Below are positions 42,313 through 53,862 of a DNA stretch of 64,000 nucleotides, in pieces (the first letter of the stretch is position 1; every line of letters starts with the position of its first letter). This DNA is from Bradyrhizobium sp. AZCC 1719 (GTDB lineage: Bacteria > Pseudomonadota > Alphaproteobacteria > Rhizobiales > Xanthobacteraceae): contig NZ_JAZHRU010000001.1 in assembly GCF_036924525.1 (NCBI RefSeq), positions 496,001 through 560,000 of the forward strand. Direction: 5' to 3'. The notes under the pieces were generated by a model. It saw nothing but the letters and a program-made list of their open reading frames with translations, was not told the DNA's origin and searched no databases. The position numbers were made by a program, and so were the translations under genes.

Positions 42313-43785
42313 ATGATTCGCATTTCGACGATTTTCATCGCCATCTGCATGGTGCTGGTTGCAGCCTCCCTCGGCCTCGTCCTGCATGCGGTGGCGGGCT
42401 TCAACGGCACCGAATCCGCGATCGTGGCGCTCACCGCGCTGACCTTCCTGATCCTCTACAACGCCGTGTCGATGCGGCTGCGCGACCGCTCCGACGTCGG
42501 CGGCCAGATCGCCGACCTTTCCCGTGGTACCGCCGACCTCGCCCGTCAGGTCGCCGAATTCGGCCGCCGGCTCGCCGCCGTCGAGGGCCGCCTGGTGTCG
42601 GCGAACTCCGCAAGCTCCGACCGCATCCAGGCGGTGGTGGGCGAAATCAACGAGCTCGGCGTCCTGGTCAAGCAATTGGCCGTCTCGGTGGCGGGCCATG
42701 AGGACCTCTTGGCCCAGGGTGCCGTGGCCGCGGCCCCCGCCCCGGCGGGCCGCCCGGATCCCGAACCTCCGAGCGAACCGGCGGTCGCCGCAGAGCAAGC
42801 CGCGCCGATCGTCGCCAGGCCTGCGCCGGCTGCTGCCGCAAGGCCGGCAGCGGCTGCAATTGCCGCGGAAGCCGCTCCGCCCTCGCGCAACCAGCCGCAA
42901 CTGCTTGCCGCGGTGAAGAACGCCGTCGAGGAAAACCGGCTCGATATCTACCTGCAGCCGATGGTGACGCTGCCGCAGCGCAAGGTGCGCTTCTACGAGG
43001 CGGTGACGCGGCTGCGCGACGACAGGGATCAGATCCTCGCCGCCGATGATTTCATCCCCACCGCCGAAGCCGGCGGGCTGATCGGCAAGATCGATCACAT
43101 GGTGATGCTGCGCTGTATCCAGGTGTTGCGCCGCCTGATGGTGCGCAACAAGGATGTCGGCGTGTTCTGCAACGTCTCGGCGGCGACGCTCGGCAATGCC
43201 GCCAATTTCGCGCAATGCCTCGACTTCCTGGAGGCCAATCGGGCGCTGGCGCCCTCGTTCGTGCTCGAATTCAAGCAGGCGACGTTCCGCCAGCTCCGCC
43301 CGACCGAAATCGAGAATCTCGCCGCGCTGTCGCAGCGTGGTTACCGCTTCTCGATCGACCATGTCACCGACTTGCGGATCGAGCCGCGCGACCTCGCCGA
43401 TCGCGGCGTCCGTTTCATCAAGGTGCCCGCGGCATTGCTGCTCGACCCCAAGCAGAGCTCGACCTCGGACATCCACCCTTCCGATCTTTCCGACCTGCTC
43501 GGCCGTTTCGGCATCGACCTGATCGCCGAGAAGATCGAGGGCGAGCGCGCGGTGGTGGACCTGCTCGACTACGACGTGCGGTTTGGACAGGGCTTTCTGT
43601 TTGCACCGCCGCGGCCGTTGCGGCCCGAGGGGGCATCTGCTACCGGCGGGGCGGTAGCGAACAAGGAATCCGGCAGCCCCAATGGCCCCAGCAACCCCGT
43701 CCCCATGGCCAGCCAGGCCGCAGAGCCCCCGATGCGCGCGACCGGCAATGCCGCGTTGGCGCGCCGTGCCGCGGGACCGGGCTAA
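42313..43785 (+). CDS. TipF-like membrane EAL-domain protein, degenerate
   Basis: A 490-residue protein with two N-terminal spans (about 4-28 and 34-52), a coiled coil (about 60-135), an Ala/Pro linker (136-192) and a C-terminal EAL domain (about 197-435). This order is that of TipF, the c-di-GMP-binding flagellar positioning factor of Caulobacter. EAL residues kept are Glu229 (YEAVTRLR), Asn287, Glu319, Asp349, Lys370, Glu406 and Gln426. The second Asp of the DDFG motif is His350 (SIDHVT), so phosphodiesterase activity is doubtful and a c-di-GMP receptor role more likely. cheY is 1 kb downstream. ATG 42313 is chosen. Confidence 0.8.
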   Translation: MIRISTIFIAICMVLVAASLGLVLHAVAGFNGTESAIVALTALTFLILYNAVSMRLRDRSDVGGQIADLSRGTADLARQVAEFGRRLAAVEGRLVSANSASSDRIQAVVGEINELGVLVKQLAVSVAGHEDLLAQGAVAAAPAPAGRPDPEPPSEPAVAAEQAAPIVARPAPAAAARPAAAAIAAEAAPPSRNQPQLLAAVKNAVEENRLDIYLQPMVTLPQRKVRFYEAVTRLRDDRDQILAADDFIPTAEAGGLIGKIDHMVMLRCIQVLRRLMVRNKDVGVFCNVSAATLGNAANFAQCLDFLEANRALAPSFVLEFKQATFRQLRPTEIENLAALSQRGYRFSIDHVTDLRIEPRDLADRGVRFIKVPAALLLDPKQSSTSDIHPSDLSDLLGRFGIDLIAEKIEGERAVVDLLDYDVRFGQGFLFAPPRPLRPEGASATGGAVANKESGSPNGPSNPVPMASQAAEPPMRATGNAALARRAAGPG

Positions 43786-43800
43786 CAGGCTTCCGACATC

Positions 43801-44655
43801 ATGACCTCATTGCGGTTCGTCGAGCGGCTGCGCGACCTCGTGGACGGCGTCGAGGTCATCCTGTCCGACATCTGGGGCGTGGTGCACAATGGGCTGGAGT
43901 CCTTCCCCGAAGCCTGCGAGGCGCTGCACACCTGCCGCCAGCGCGGAGCTACCGTCATCCTGATCACCAACGCGCCGCGGCCGGCCGATTCCGTGCAGCG
44001 CCAATTGCGCAAGCTCGGTGTCGCCGACGAAACCTACGACGCCATCGTCAGTTCCGGGGACCTGACCCGGAGTTTCGTCGCCGATCACCCCGGCAAGAAA
44101 ATATTCTGGATCGGTCCGGAACGGGACTCCTCGATCCATCGCGGGCTGGACGCCGTGATGGCGCCGCTGGAGCAGGCTGACTACATCATCTGCACCGGCC
44201 TGTTCGACGACGAAACCGAATCGGCGGAAGACTATCGCGCGATGATGCTGCAGGCGCGCGAGCACAAGCTGCCGCTGATTTGCGCCAATCCCGACATCGT
44301 CGTCGAACGCGGCGACCGCTTGATCTATTGCGCGGGCGCGATCGCCGAGCTTTATCGCGAGCTCGGCGGCGAGGCGATCTTCTACGGCAAGCCGCACCGG
44401 CCGATTTATGAACGCGCCATGGCGCTCGCCGCCGAGCGCCGCGGCCATTCGGCACCGCTCGACCGCGTGCTAGCCATCGGGGATTCGGTGCGGACCGATC
44501 TCACCGGCGCGCACGGCTTCGGAATCGATTGTCTTTTCCTCACCCGCGGCATCCATTCCGAGGAGTTCGAGGGCATCGACCAGCTCGACCCGGCCTCGGT
44601 GAAAGAGCTGTTCGGTCACCCGCCCCGCGCCCTGATGCGGGAGCTGCGCTGGTAG
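43801..44655 (+). CDS. TIGR01459-family HAD hydrolase
   Basis: A 284-residue HAD-superfamily phosphatase of the class IIA/NagD-like subgroup (TIGR01459). The nucleophile region is LSDIWGVVHNG (21-31) with Asp23; the second acidic position is Trp25 rather than Asp, which is normal for this subfamily. Later motifs are LITNAPRP (threonine motif) and GDSVRTDLTGA (final acidic motif). Substrate unknown. It starts 15 bases after the EAL gene and could be translated with it. Confidence 0.9.
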   Translation: MTSLRFVERLRDLVDGVEVILSDIWGVVHNGLESFPEACEALHTCRQRGATVILITNAPRPADSVQRQLRKLGVADETYDAIVSSGDLTRSFVADHPGKKIFWIGPERDSSIHRGLDAVMAPLEQADYIICTGLFDDETESAEDYRAMMLQAREHKLPLICANPDIVVERGDRLIYCAGAIAELYRELGGEAIFYGKPHRPIYERAMALAAERRGHSAPLDRVLAIGDSVRTDLTGAHGFGIDCLFLTRGIHSEEFEGIDQLDPASVKELFGHPPRALMRELRW

Positions 44656-44765
44656 GTGCATCGCTGCACCGGACTCAAAATTGCGAAAACGACCCCATGC
44701 AAAGTAGGAATGGGCCTTACATCATCCGAAAACGCAAGACCTGGTAGGGTTCATGAGAGCGCAGC

Positions 44766-44788
44766 ATGCCCGGGATTGGGCCGGGCAT
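44766..44788. repeat. Short palindrome between convergent genes
   Basis: ATGCCCGG (44766-44773) and CCGGGCAT (44781-44788) are perfect inverts with a 7-base loop. It lies between the HAD gene and convergent cheY and resembles the second hairpin of the 23484-23548 element. Confidence 0.6.
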
Positions 44789-44822
44789 CACGAGAATTGG
44801 AGCGAGCTGGAAACCAGGCGCC

Positions 44823-45218
44823 TTACGCCGTCGCCATGTCCGGGAAGACCGCCTCGATCTTGGTCTTCAGCGTCGCCGCGTTGAACGGCTTGACGATGTA
44901 ATTGTTCACGCCGGCCTTCTTGGCGGCGATCACGTTCTCGGTCTTGGATTCCGCCGTGATCATGATGAAGGGGGTGGTGGCGAGATTAGGGTCGGCCCGG
45001 ACTTCCTTGAGCAGGTCATAGCCGGTCATCGGCTCCATGTTCCAGTCCGAGATCACCAGTCCGTATTTCTTGCTGCGCATCTTGTTCAGCGCGGCCGAGC
45101 CGTCGCTGGCGTCGTCGATGTTGTCGAAGCCGAGCTGCTTCAAAAGATTTCGGATGATGCGGATCATGGTGCTGTAGTCATCAACCACCAGAACCGGCAT
45201 GGACAAATCAACCGCCAT
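44823..45218 (-). CDS. cheY: CheY-like single-domain response regulator
   Basis: A 131-residue receiver with no output domain. The acidic pair is Asp13-Asp14 (VLVVDDYSTM), the phospho-acceptor Asp58 (LVISDWNMEP), switch Thr88 (MITAES) and Lys110 (IVKPFN). The sequence is very close in style to chemotaxis CheY proteins (FDNIDDASDGSAALNKM), so motor control is likely, though no other che genes are nearby. GGGGGAAAAG precedes the ATG at 45218. A near-match to a CtrA site lies about 90 bases upstream. Longer in-frame extensions upstream are not supported. Confidence 0.92.
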   Translation of the reverse strand: MAVDLSMPVLVVDDYSTMIRIIRNLLKQLGFDNIDDASDGSAALNKMRSKKYGLVISDWNMEPMTGYDLLKEVRADPNLATTPFIMITAESKTENVIAAKKAGVNNYIVKPFNAATLKTKIEAVFPDMATA

Positions 45219-45304
45219 CTTTTCCCCCACTCGACGCTTTACGCCACAAAAAATCGACAGGCCTGCGCGACCCGCAGTCCTCCCCACACCTGTAGCATCA
45301 GCCG

Positions 45305-45322
45305 TTAAACAGCCCGTTAACC
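45305..45322 (-). promoter_or_regulatory. Near-match CtrA site upstream of cheY
   Basis: TTAAACAGCCCGTTAACC has TTAA, eight bases, TTAA; the consensus spacing is seven. Read as TAAA-N7-TTAACC it has one mismatch. It lies about 90 bases upstream of cheY and 110 upstream of ribF. Confidence 0.3.
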
Positions 45323-45429
45323 GGGCGACACCGGAATGCATCCGTTTTGGCCCGACCCGCCCGGCTTGACTTCGACGCCGGCGCCGCGTCACCGTCCGGC
45401 CGCCTTCACCGAGACCAAGAATCCCTGAA

Positions 45430-46413
45430 ATGACAACTGGTTTTACCGTTATCCGAGACACCACCCCTGCCGCCGACATCCCCCGCGGGGCGGTGGTCGC
45501 GATGGGCAATTTCGATGGCGTCCATCTGGGCCACCGGGCCGTGATCGACGCGGCTTTGCGGATGGGCCGCGCCCATGACAAGCCGGCCTTTGCCGTCACT
45601 TTCGAGCCGCATCCACGCAGCTTTTTCAGCCCGAACAGCCCCCAGTTCCGCCTCTCCGACGAGACCAACAAGCTCCGGCTGCTGGCCGGAACGGGGCTGA
45701 ACGGCGCGGTCGTGATGACCTTCGACAAGACCCGCGCCGGAACCTCGGCGCAAGATTTCATTCACCATGATCTGATCGGGCGGCTCGGCGTCAGCGGCAT
45801 TGCCGTCGGCTACGACTTTCATTTCGGCAAGGGCCGGGCCGGCTCGCCGAGCCTGTTGGTCAGCGAGGGGCCGCGGCTCGGCATCGAGGTCGACGTCCAG
45901 GCCCACGTCGATATCGAGGAGCGGCCGGTGTCCTCCAGCGCGATCCGCATGGCGCTGGCGGAGGGCCAGATCGACGAAGCCACCGCCATGCTGGGCGGGC
46001 CGTGGTTCGTCAGCGGCGCGGTGATCCATGGCGAGAAGCGCGGCCGCGATCTCGGATACCCCACCGCCAACATCCGCCTCGACAAGAATTGCAGCCTCAA
46101 GCACGGCATCTACGCCGTGCGGGTCGGCCGCGGGCAAGGAAAGGATCATGAGCGCTTCGACGCGGTCGCAAGCTTCGGCCGCCGCCCGACTTTTGACAAC
46201 GGCGCACCGCTGCTGGAAGTGTTCCTGTTCGATTTCAAGGGCGATCTCTACGGCGCCGTGCTCGATGTCGCTTTCATCGGCTTCATCCGCGACGAACTTA
46301 AATTCGACTCGATCGACGCGTTGATCCGGCAGATGGACGACGACAGCGCGCGCGCTCGCGCGCGGCTGGCCGCAGCCCCCGATGCGTTTCCAAGGCTCGG
46401 AGTGATCGGTTGA
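45430..46413 (+). CDS. ribF: Bifunctional riboflavin kinase/FAD synthetase
   Basis: A 327-residue RibF that phosphorylates riboflavin to FMN and adenylates it to FAD. The N-terminal nucleotidyltransferase has GNFDGVHLGH (26-35), FEPHPRSFF and GYDFHFGKGRAG with SSSAIRMAL. The C-terminal riboflavin kinase domain has GRDLGYPTANI and YGAVLDVAFIGFIRDE. No RFN element is seen upstream, unlike ribH2 at 17060. Its stop overlaps the TTG start of the acetyltransferase. Length is normal. Confidence 0.96.
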   Translation: MTTGFTVIRDTTPAADIPRGAVVAMGNFDGVHLGHRAVIDAALRMGRAHDKPAFAVTFEPHPRSFFSPNSPQFRLSDETNKLRLLAGTGLNGAVVMTFDKTRAGTSAQDFIHHDLIGRLGVSGIAVGYDFHFGKGRAGSPSLLVSEGPRLGIEVDVQAHVDIEERPVSSSAIRMALAEGQIDEATAMLGGPWFVSGAVIHGEKRGRDLGYPTANIRLDKNCSLKHGIYAVRVGRGQGKDHERFDAVASFGRRPTFDNGAPLLEVFLFDFKGDLYGAVLDVAFIGFIRDELKFDSIDALIRQMDDDSARARARLAAAPDAFPRLGVIG

Positions 46414-46973
46414 GCAAGACCGAAAAAGAAAAGATGCTGGCCGGCGAACTCTATCGCCCCGGCGATCCCGAACTGCAGGCGGATGCCGCCGCCAACAAGG
46501 CCTGGCTCGCACGCTACAATGCGGCACTGGCTGCGCCTGTGTCCGAGCGGCATGCGCTGCTATCGGCCCATTTCGGCCATGTCGGGACTGGTGCGGTGAT
46601 CCGTCCGCCGTTCTTTTGCGACTACGGCTACAATATCCGGCTCGGCGACGAGGTGTTTCTCAACTTCAATTGCGTCATCCTCGACGTGGTCGAAGTCACG
46701 ATCGGCGACCGCACCCAGATCGGACCCGCGACACAAATCTACGCCGCCGATCACCCGCGCGACCCCGAGACGCGGCGAACCGGCCTCGAATTCGGCCGCC
46801 CGGTGCGAATCGGCAGCGACGTCTGGATCGGCGGCGGCGCCATCCTCCTGCCCGGTGTCACGATCGGCGATGGTGCCGTAATCGGCGCCGGCAGCGTGGT
46901 GACGCGCGACGTCAGTGCGGGGCAAACGGTCGCCGGAAACCCTGCCCGGCCGCGGTTGACATCGACAGCTTGA
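46410..46973 (+). CDS. Maltose O-acetyltransferase/NodL-family sugar acetyltransferase
   Basis: A 187-residue left-handed beta-helix acetyltransferase. The N-terminal block MSKTEKEKMLAGELYRPGD matches Maa/LacA/NodL. The active region has FNCVILDVVEVTIGDRTQIG, AADHPRDPETRRTGLEFG with the catalytic His, and VWIGGGAILLPGVTIG hexapeptide repeats. Acetyl-CoA is the donor; the acceptor sugar is unknown. Start is TTG 46410 with GGAG at good spacing, overlapping the ribF stop by 3 bases; ATG 46434 is the alternative but truncates the conserved N-terminus. Confidence 0.9.
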   Translation: MSKTEKEKMLAGELYRPGDPELQADAAANKAWLARYNAALAAPVSERHALLSAHFGHVGTGAVIRPPFFCDYGYNIRLGDEVFLNFNCVILDVVEVTIGDRTQIGPATQIYAADHPRDPETRRTGLEFGRPVRIGSDVWIGGGAILLPGVTIGDGAVIGAGSVVTRDVSAGQTVAGNPARPRLTSTA

Positions 46974-47000
46974 CGGCCTTCCTCGGACCACGACGCGAGA

Positions 47001-47198
47001 TCAGGCAAAGATTCCATGATCGATCTGTTCGAGCAGTTCGCGAACAACAGCAGTGCCGAAGTCATCACTGAGGAGGTCGCCGGGCTTTTGGCCTGACAAC
47101 GAGCCGTTGGGTCGCTGGAGCCAAGCCTCGGCTTTCTCCTCATCGCCAAAGATCCGATTGGCGAGCGACCGTATCTCAAGAATTCTGACCAAATTCAC
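47001..47198 (-). pseudogene. Remnant of a DUF2384 (MbcA/ParS/Xre) antitoxin-like gene
   Basis: The 65 codons from GTG 47198 encode what looks like the C-terminal DUF2384 domain: ANRIFGDEEKAEAWLQRPN, then LSGQKPGDLL and VVRELLEQIDHGIF. Full antitoxins of this kind have about 60-80 further N-terminal residues with a helix-turn-helix. An in-frame TAA about 40 bases upstream of the GTG blocks extension, and no RES-domain toxin is adjacent. It is therefore probably a decayed fragment, though a short expressed protein cannot be excluded. The surrounding 47200-47340 is AT-richer than its neighbours. Confidence 0.5.
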
Positions 47199-47484
47199 CG
47201 CATCACCCGAAGCGCTGGACGCTTCATTTCTCTCCGATTATCAATAAATTAGCATCTGAGGAAACATCCGCAACACAACTAACAAACCCAACAAGCTGCC
47301 GGCAGGCAGACCTTTGCGATTTTCCCAGCCCCCTGCTATGGAAAGCCCCATGTTTGCGCGGCGCACCATCAGCATTAGCGGCCCGGCTTCCGCCTGAGCT
47401 TTGGCTCGGCGCAAGACCGGGATTTCCCTGTTCACCCCGCGATATCCGCTTTTCAGCGCCGTCTTCGAGCCAACCAGAGCATTC

Positions 47485-50988
<3,504 letters not shown>

Positions 50989-51507
50989 GTGTCCGGCAAG
51001 GAACGCTTCGTGACCCCTCACCTTCGCGCCGGCGCGGTTGCCGCGGTCGCGACGCTGGTGATCGACCAGGCCTCGAAGCTTTGGCTGCTCTACGTGTTCG
51101 ACCTCGCCAATCGCGGCGCGGTCAGGGTCACGCCGTTCTTCGACCTGGTGCTGGCCTGGAATCTCGGAATCAGCTTTGGCTGGTTCCAGAGCGATAACCA
51201 GTTCGCCCAGCTCGCGCTGATGGCGATCAAGGCGATTGCGGTGATCGTGCTGGGGATCTGGATGGCGCGCTCCAGCACGCGTCTCGCGACGCTGGCGCTC
51301 GCCCTGATCATCGGCGGCGCGGTCGGCAACGGCATCGACCGATTCGTGCACGGCGCGGTGGTCGATTTCGCCCTGTTCCACATCGAGATCGGGGGAAAAA
51401 CCTTCAATTGGTACGTGTTTAACCTTGCAGATGTGGCCATTGTTGCCGGGGTAGCGGGCCTATTGTATGACTCGTTCCTGGGGGTACCCGCCGCAAAAGC
51501 GCCCTGA
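50989..51507 (+). CDS. lspA: Lipoprotein signal peptidase (signal peptidase II)
   Basis: A 172-residue inner-membrane aspartic protease that cleaves prolipoproteins after Lgt has added diacylglycerol. Four spans are visible. The catalytic aspartates are in GGAVGNGIDRFVHGAVVDF (the Asp of GNGIDR and that of VVDF), and the conserved NLADVAI follows. Start is GTG 50989, immediately after the ileS stop with AAGGCGAG inside ileS, so the two are co-transcribed, as in many bacteria. Lgt is at 10431. Confidence 0.96.
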   Translation: MSGKERFVTPHLRAGAVAAVATLVIDQASKLWLLYVFDLANRGAVRVTPFFDLVLAWNLGISFGWFQSDNQFAQLALMAIKAIAVIVLGIWMARSSTRLATLALALIIGGAVGNGIDRFVHGAVVDFALFHIEIGGKTFNWYVFNLADVAIVAGVAGLLYDSFLGVPAAKAP

Positions 51508-51599
51508 TCCCGGCCGATACGAACCCCTGCGGCATGGAGCCATTAAGCCCCTCAAGCCGGCCCCCGCGTGTTGCAGAAATTGTGAATGGGAACAGCGCG

Positions 51600-52313
51600 A
51601 TGCGCGAGACCGAAGCCCGCTTCTGGATGATGCAGACCAGCTCGCTGACCCGGGCGCTGCGGTTCGCCGCCATCGCCCTCGGCATAGGTCTCGTGATGGC
51701 CGCTGGCCCCGTGCGCGCGGCCGACGACGAGGACGAAGACGACAAGACCTTCGAGGAAAAGATCATCGAAGGCATCATGCGCGGCCTCGGCGGCACCAAC
51801 ATGGAAAATCGCGGCATCGAATACCGCGAGCGCTCCCCGCTGGTCGTTCCACCCAAGCTCGATTTGCCGCCGCCGGCCGCGACAGCGGCCGACGCGAAGG
51901 CGCCGAACTGGCCAAAGGACCCCGACGAGCAGCGCCGCAAGGCGGCGATTGCGGCACGCAAGAAAGAGAACAAGGATCCGCGTGAAGCGGCCCGCATCCT
52001 GACGCCGGCCGAACTTGCGGTGGGCAAGACCGCGGCGCCGGCGCGCAAGGACAATGATCCGGTGCAGCCCGGCGCCTCGAACAACAATCCGATCCTGAGC
52101 CCGTCGCAGCTCGGCTATAGCGGCGGCTTCAGCGGCCTGTTCGGCGGCAACAAAACCGAGACGGCTCCCTTCAAAGGTGAGCCGACGCGTGAATCGCTGA
52201 CGCAGCCTCCGCCCGGCTACCAGACGCCGTCGTCCAATTTTGCCTACGGCACCGGGCCGAAGGAATCGCTGAACAAGGAATACAATCCGTCCAAGGGCAA
52301 GTATGGCGAATAG
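51600..52313 (+). CDS. Exported proline-rich protein of unknown function
   Basis: A 237-residue protein. A signal segment (LRFAAIALGIGLVMAAGPVRA) ends about residue 42. It is followed by an acidic patch (DDEDEDDKTFEEK) and then a long polar region rich in Pro, Lys, Asn and Gly without recognised domain (SNNNPILSPSQLGYSGGFSG). The C-terminus is GPKESLNKEYNPSKGKYGE. Predicted periplasmic and largely unstructured. It sits between lspA and the M16 pair, perhaps in the same transcript. ATG 51600 is chosen at the start of the MRETEAR-type N-terminus; ATG 51534 is in frame. Confidence 0.7.
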   Translation: MRETEARFWMMQTSSLTRALRFAAIALGIGLVMAAGPVRAADDEDEDDKTFEEKIIEGIMRGLGGTNMENRGIEYRERSPLVVPPKLDLPPPAATAADAKAPNWPKDPDEQRRKAAIAARKKENKDPREAARILTPAELAVGKTAAPARKDNDPVQPGASNNNPILSPSQLGYSGGFSGLFGGNKTETAPFKGEPTRESLTQPPPGYQTPSSNFAYGTGPKESLNKEYNPSKGKYGE

Positions 52314-52470
52314 TTAAGCTGATCTCTCGCCATCGTGACGATTGCCGGAACCGGGCGCGGTGTACGATGCCGCGGTTTGAGCCCGATTTTATCGGGTTAC
52401 TTCTAACATTTGCGCGAATTCGTTTCGCAGGGCCGGTAACCAGCTTTGTGGAACAAGCGCCAGATAGGTC

Positions 52471-53862
52471 ATGATGTCCTCACACCGTCTTGCCGTTTCT
52501 CTCGCTATAGCCCTCATCTCGACGTTTGCTTTCTCCGCCGGCAGTGCACTCGCCCAGACCACGGTCACGTCGGAACGTCCGGCCAGCTTCACCCTCGACA
52601 ACGGCCTGCAAGTCGTCGTGATCCCGGATCACCGCACGCCCGTCGTCACGCAGATGATCTGGTACAAGGTCGGCTCCGCCGACGAGACGCCGGGCAAATC
52701 CGGACTGGCGCACTTCCTCGAACATCTGATGTTCAAGGGCACCGCGAAACATCCCGCCGGTGAATTTTCGCAGACCGTGCTGCGGATCGGCGGCAATGAG
52801 AACGCCTTCACGTCGCTCGACTACACCGGCTATTTCCAGCGCGTGCCGCGCGAGCAGCTGGCGAAAATGATGGAATTCGAGGCCGACCGCATGACCGGCC
52901 TCATCCTCAAGGATGAGAACGTACTTCCCGAGCGCGATGTCGTGCTCGAAGAATTCAACATGCGGGTCGCCAACAATCCGGACGCCCGGCTCACCGAGCA
53001 GATCATGGCGGCGCTGTATCTCAACCATCCCTATGGCCGTCCGGTGATCGGCTGGCGCCAGGAAATCGAGAAGCTCGACCGCGAGGATGCGCTGGCGTTC
53101 TACAAGCGCTTCTACGCGCCGAACAACGCGATCCTGGTGATCGCGGGCGACGTCGATGCCAAGGAAGTCCAAGCGATGGTCGAGAAGGCCTATGGCGGCA
53201 TCCCGGCGCAGCCGGCCATTGCCGCGCAACGAATCCGCCCGCAGGAGCCGGTGCCGGCGGCACCGCGCACGGTGACGCTGTCCGATCCGCGCGTCGAACA
53301 GACCAGCCTGCGGCGCTATTATCTCGTCCCCTCTTCCACAACCGCTGCGGCCGGCGAAGGCCCGGCGCTCGACGTGCTCGCGCAACTGATGGGCGGCGGC
53401 TCCAACTCCTATCTCTATCGCGCACTGGTAATCGACCGTCAGCTCGCGATCAGCGCCGGCGCCGGTTACCAGGGCACCGCGCTGGATCCCTCGCAGTTCT
53501 CGATCTCGGTTTCGCCGAAGCCCGGCGTGGAATTTTCGCAGATCGAGCAGGTGATCGACGGCGTGATCGCGGAGGTCATCCAGAACCCGGCGCGCGCCGA
53601 GGATCTCGAGCGGGTCAAGACCCAGTTGATTGCGGAAGCGATCTACGCCCAGGACAACCAGGCCACGCTGGCGCGCTGGTATGGCGGCGCGCTGACCACG
53701 GGGCTTTCCATCGACGATATCAGGAGCTGGCCGGACCGGATTCGCGCCGTCACCGCCGAGCAGGTCCGTGACGCCGCGCAGAAATGGCTCGACAAGAAAC
53801 GCTCGGTGACCGGCTATCTGATCAAGGATACCGCACAAAAACGCGAGGAGAAGCGCTCGTGA
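52471..53862 (+). CDS. M16-family zinc metallopeptidase, catalytic subunit
   Basis: A 463-residue periplasmic insulinase-family peptidase. A signal peptide ends near ALAQT (about residue 29). The zinc motif HxxEH is HFLEH (His81, Glu84, His85), with the distal Glu region ENAFTSLDY. The second half carries the R/Y pair region YYLVPSS and the GGGSNSYLYRALV block. Its stop overlaps the start of a second M16 gene lacking zinc ligands, so a heterodimer like PqqL/mitochondrial-processing type is expected. A hairpin CCCGAT-ttt-ATCGGG lies 80 bases upstream. Confidence 0.95.
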   Translation: MMSSHRLAVSLAIALISTFAFSAGSALAQTTVTSERPASFTLDNGLQVVVIPDHRTPVVTQMIWYKVGSADETPGKSGLAHFLEHLMFKGTAKHPAGEFSQTVLRIGGNENAFTSLDYTGYFQRVPREQLAKMMEFEADRMTGLILKDENVLPERDVVLEEFNMRVANNPDARLTEQIMAALYLNHPYGRPVIGWRQEIEKLDREDALAFYKRFYAPNNAILVIAGDVDAKEVQAMVEKAYGGIPAQPAIAAQRIRPQEPVPAAPRTVTLSDPRVEQTSLRRYYLVPSSTTAAAGEGPALDVLAQLMGGGSNSYLYRALVIDRQLAISAGAGYQGTALDPSQFSISVSPKPGVEFSQIEQVIDGVIAEVIQNPARAEDLERVKTQLIAEAIYAQDNQATLARWYGGALTTGLSIDDIRSWPDRIRAVTAEQVRDAAQKWLDKKRSVTGYLIKDTAQKREEKRS

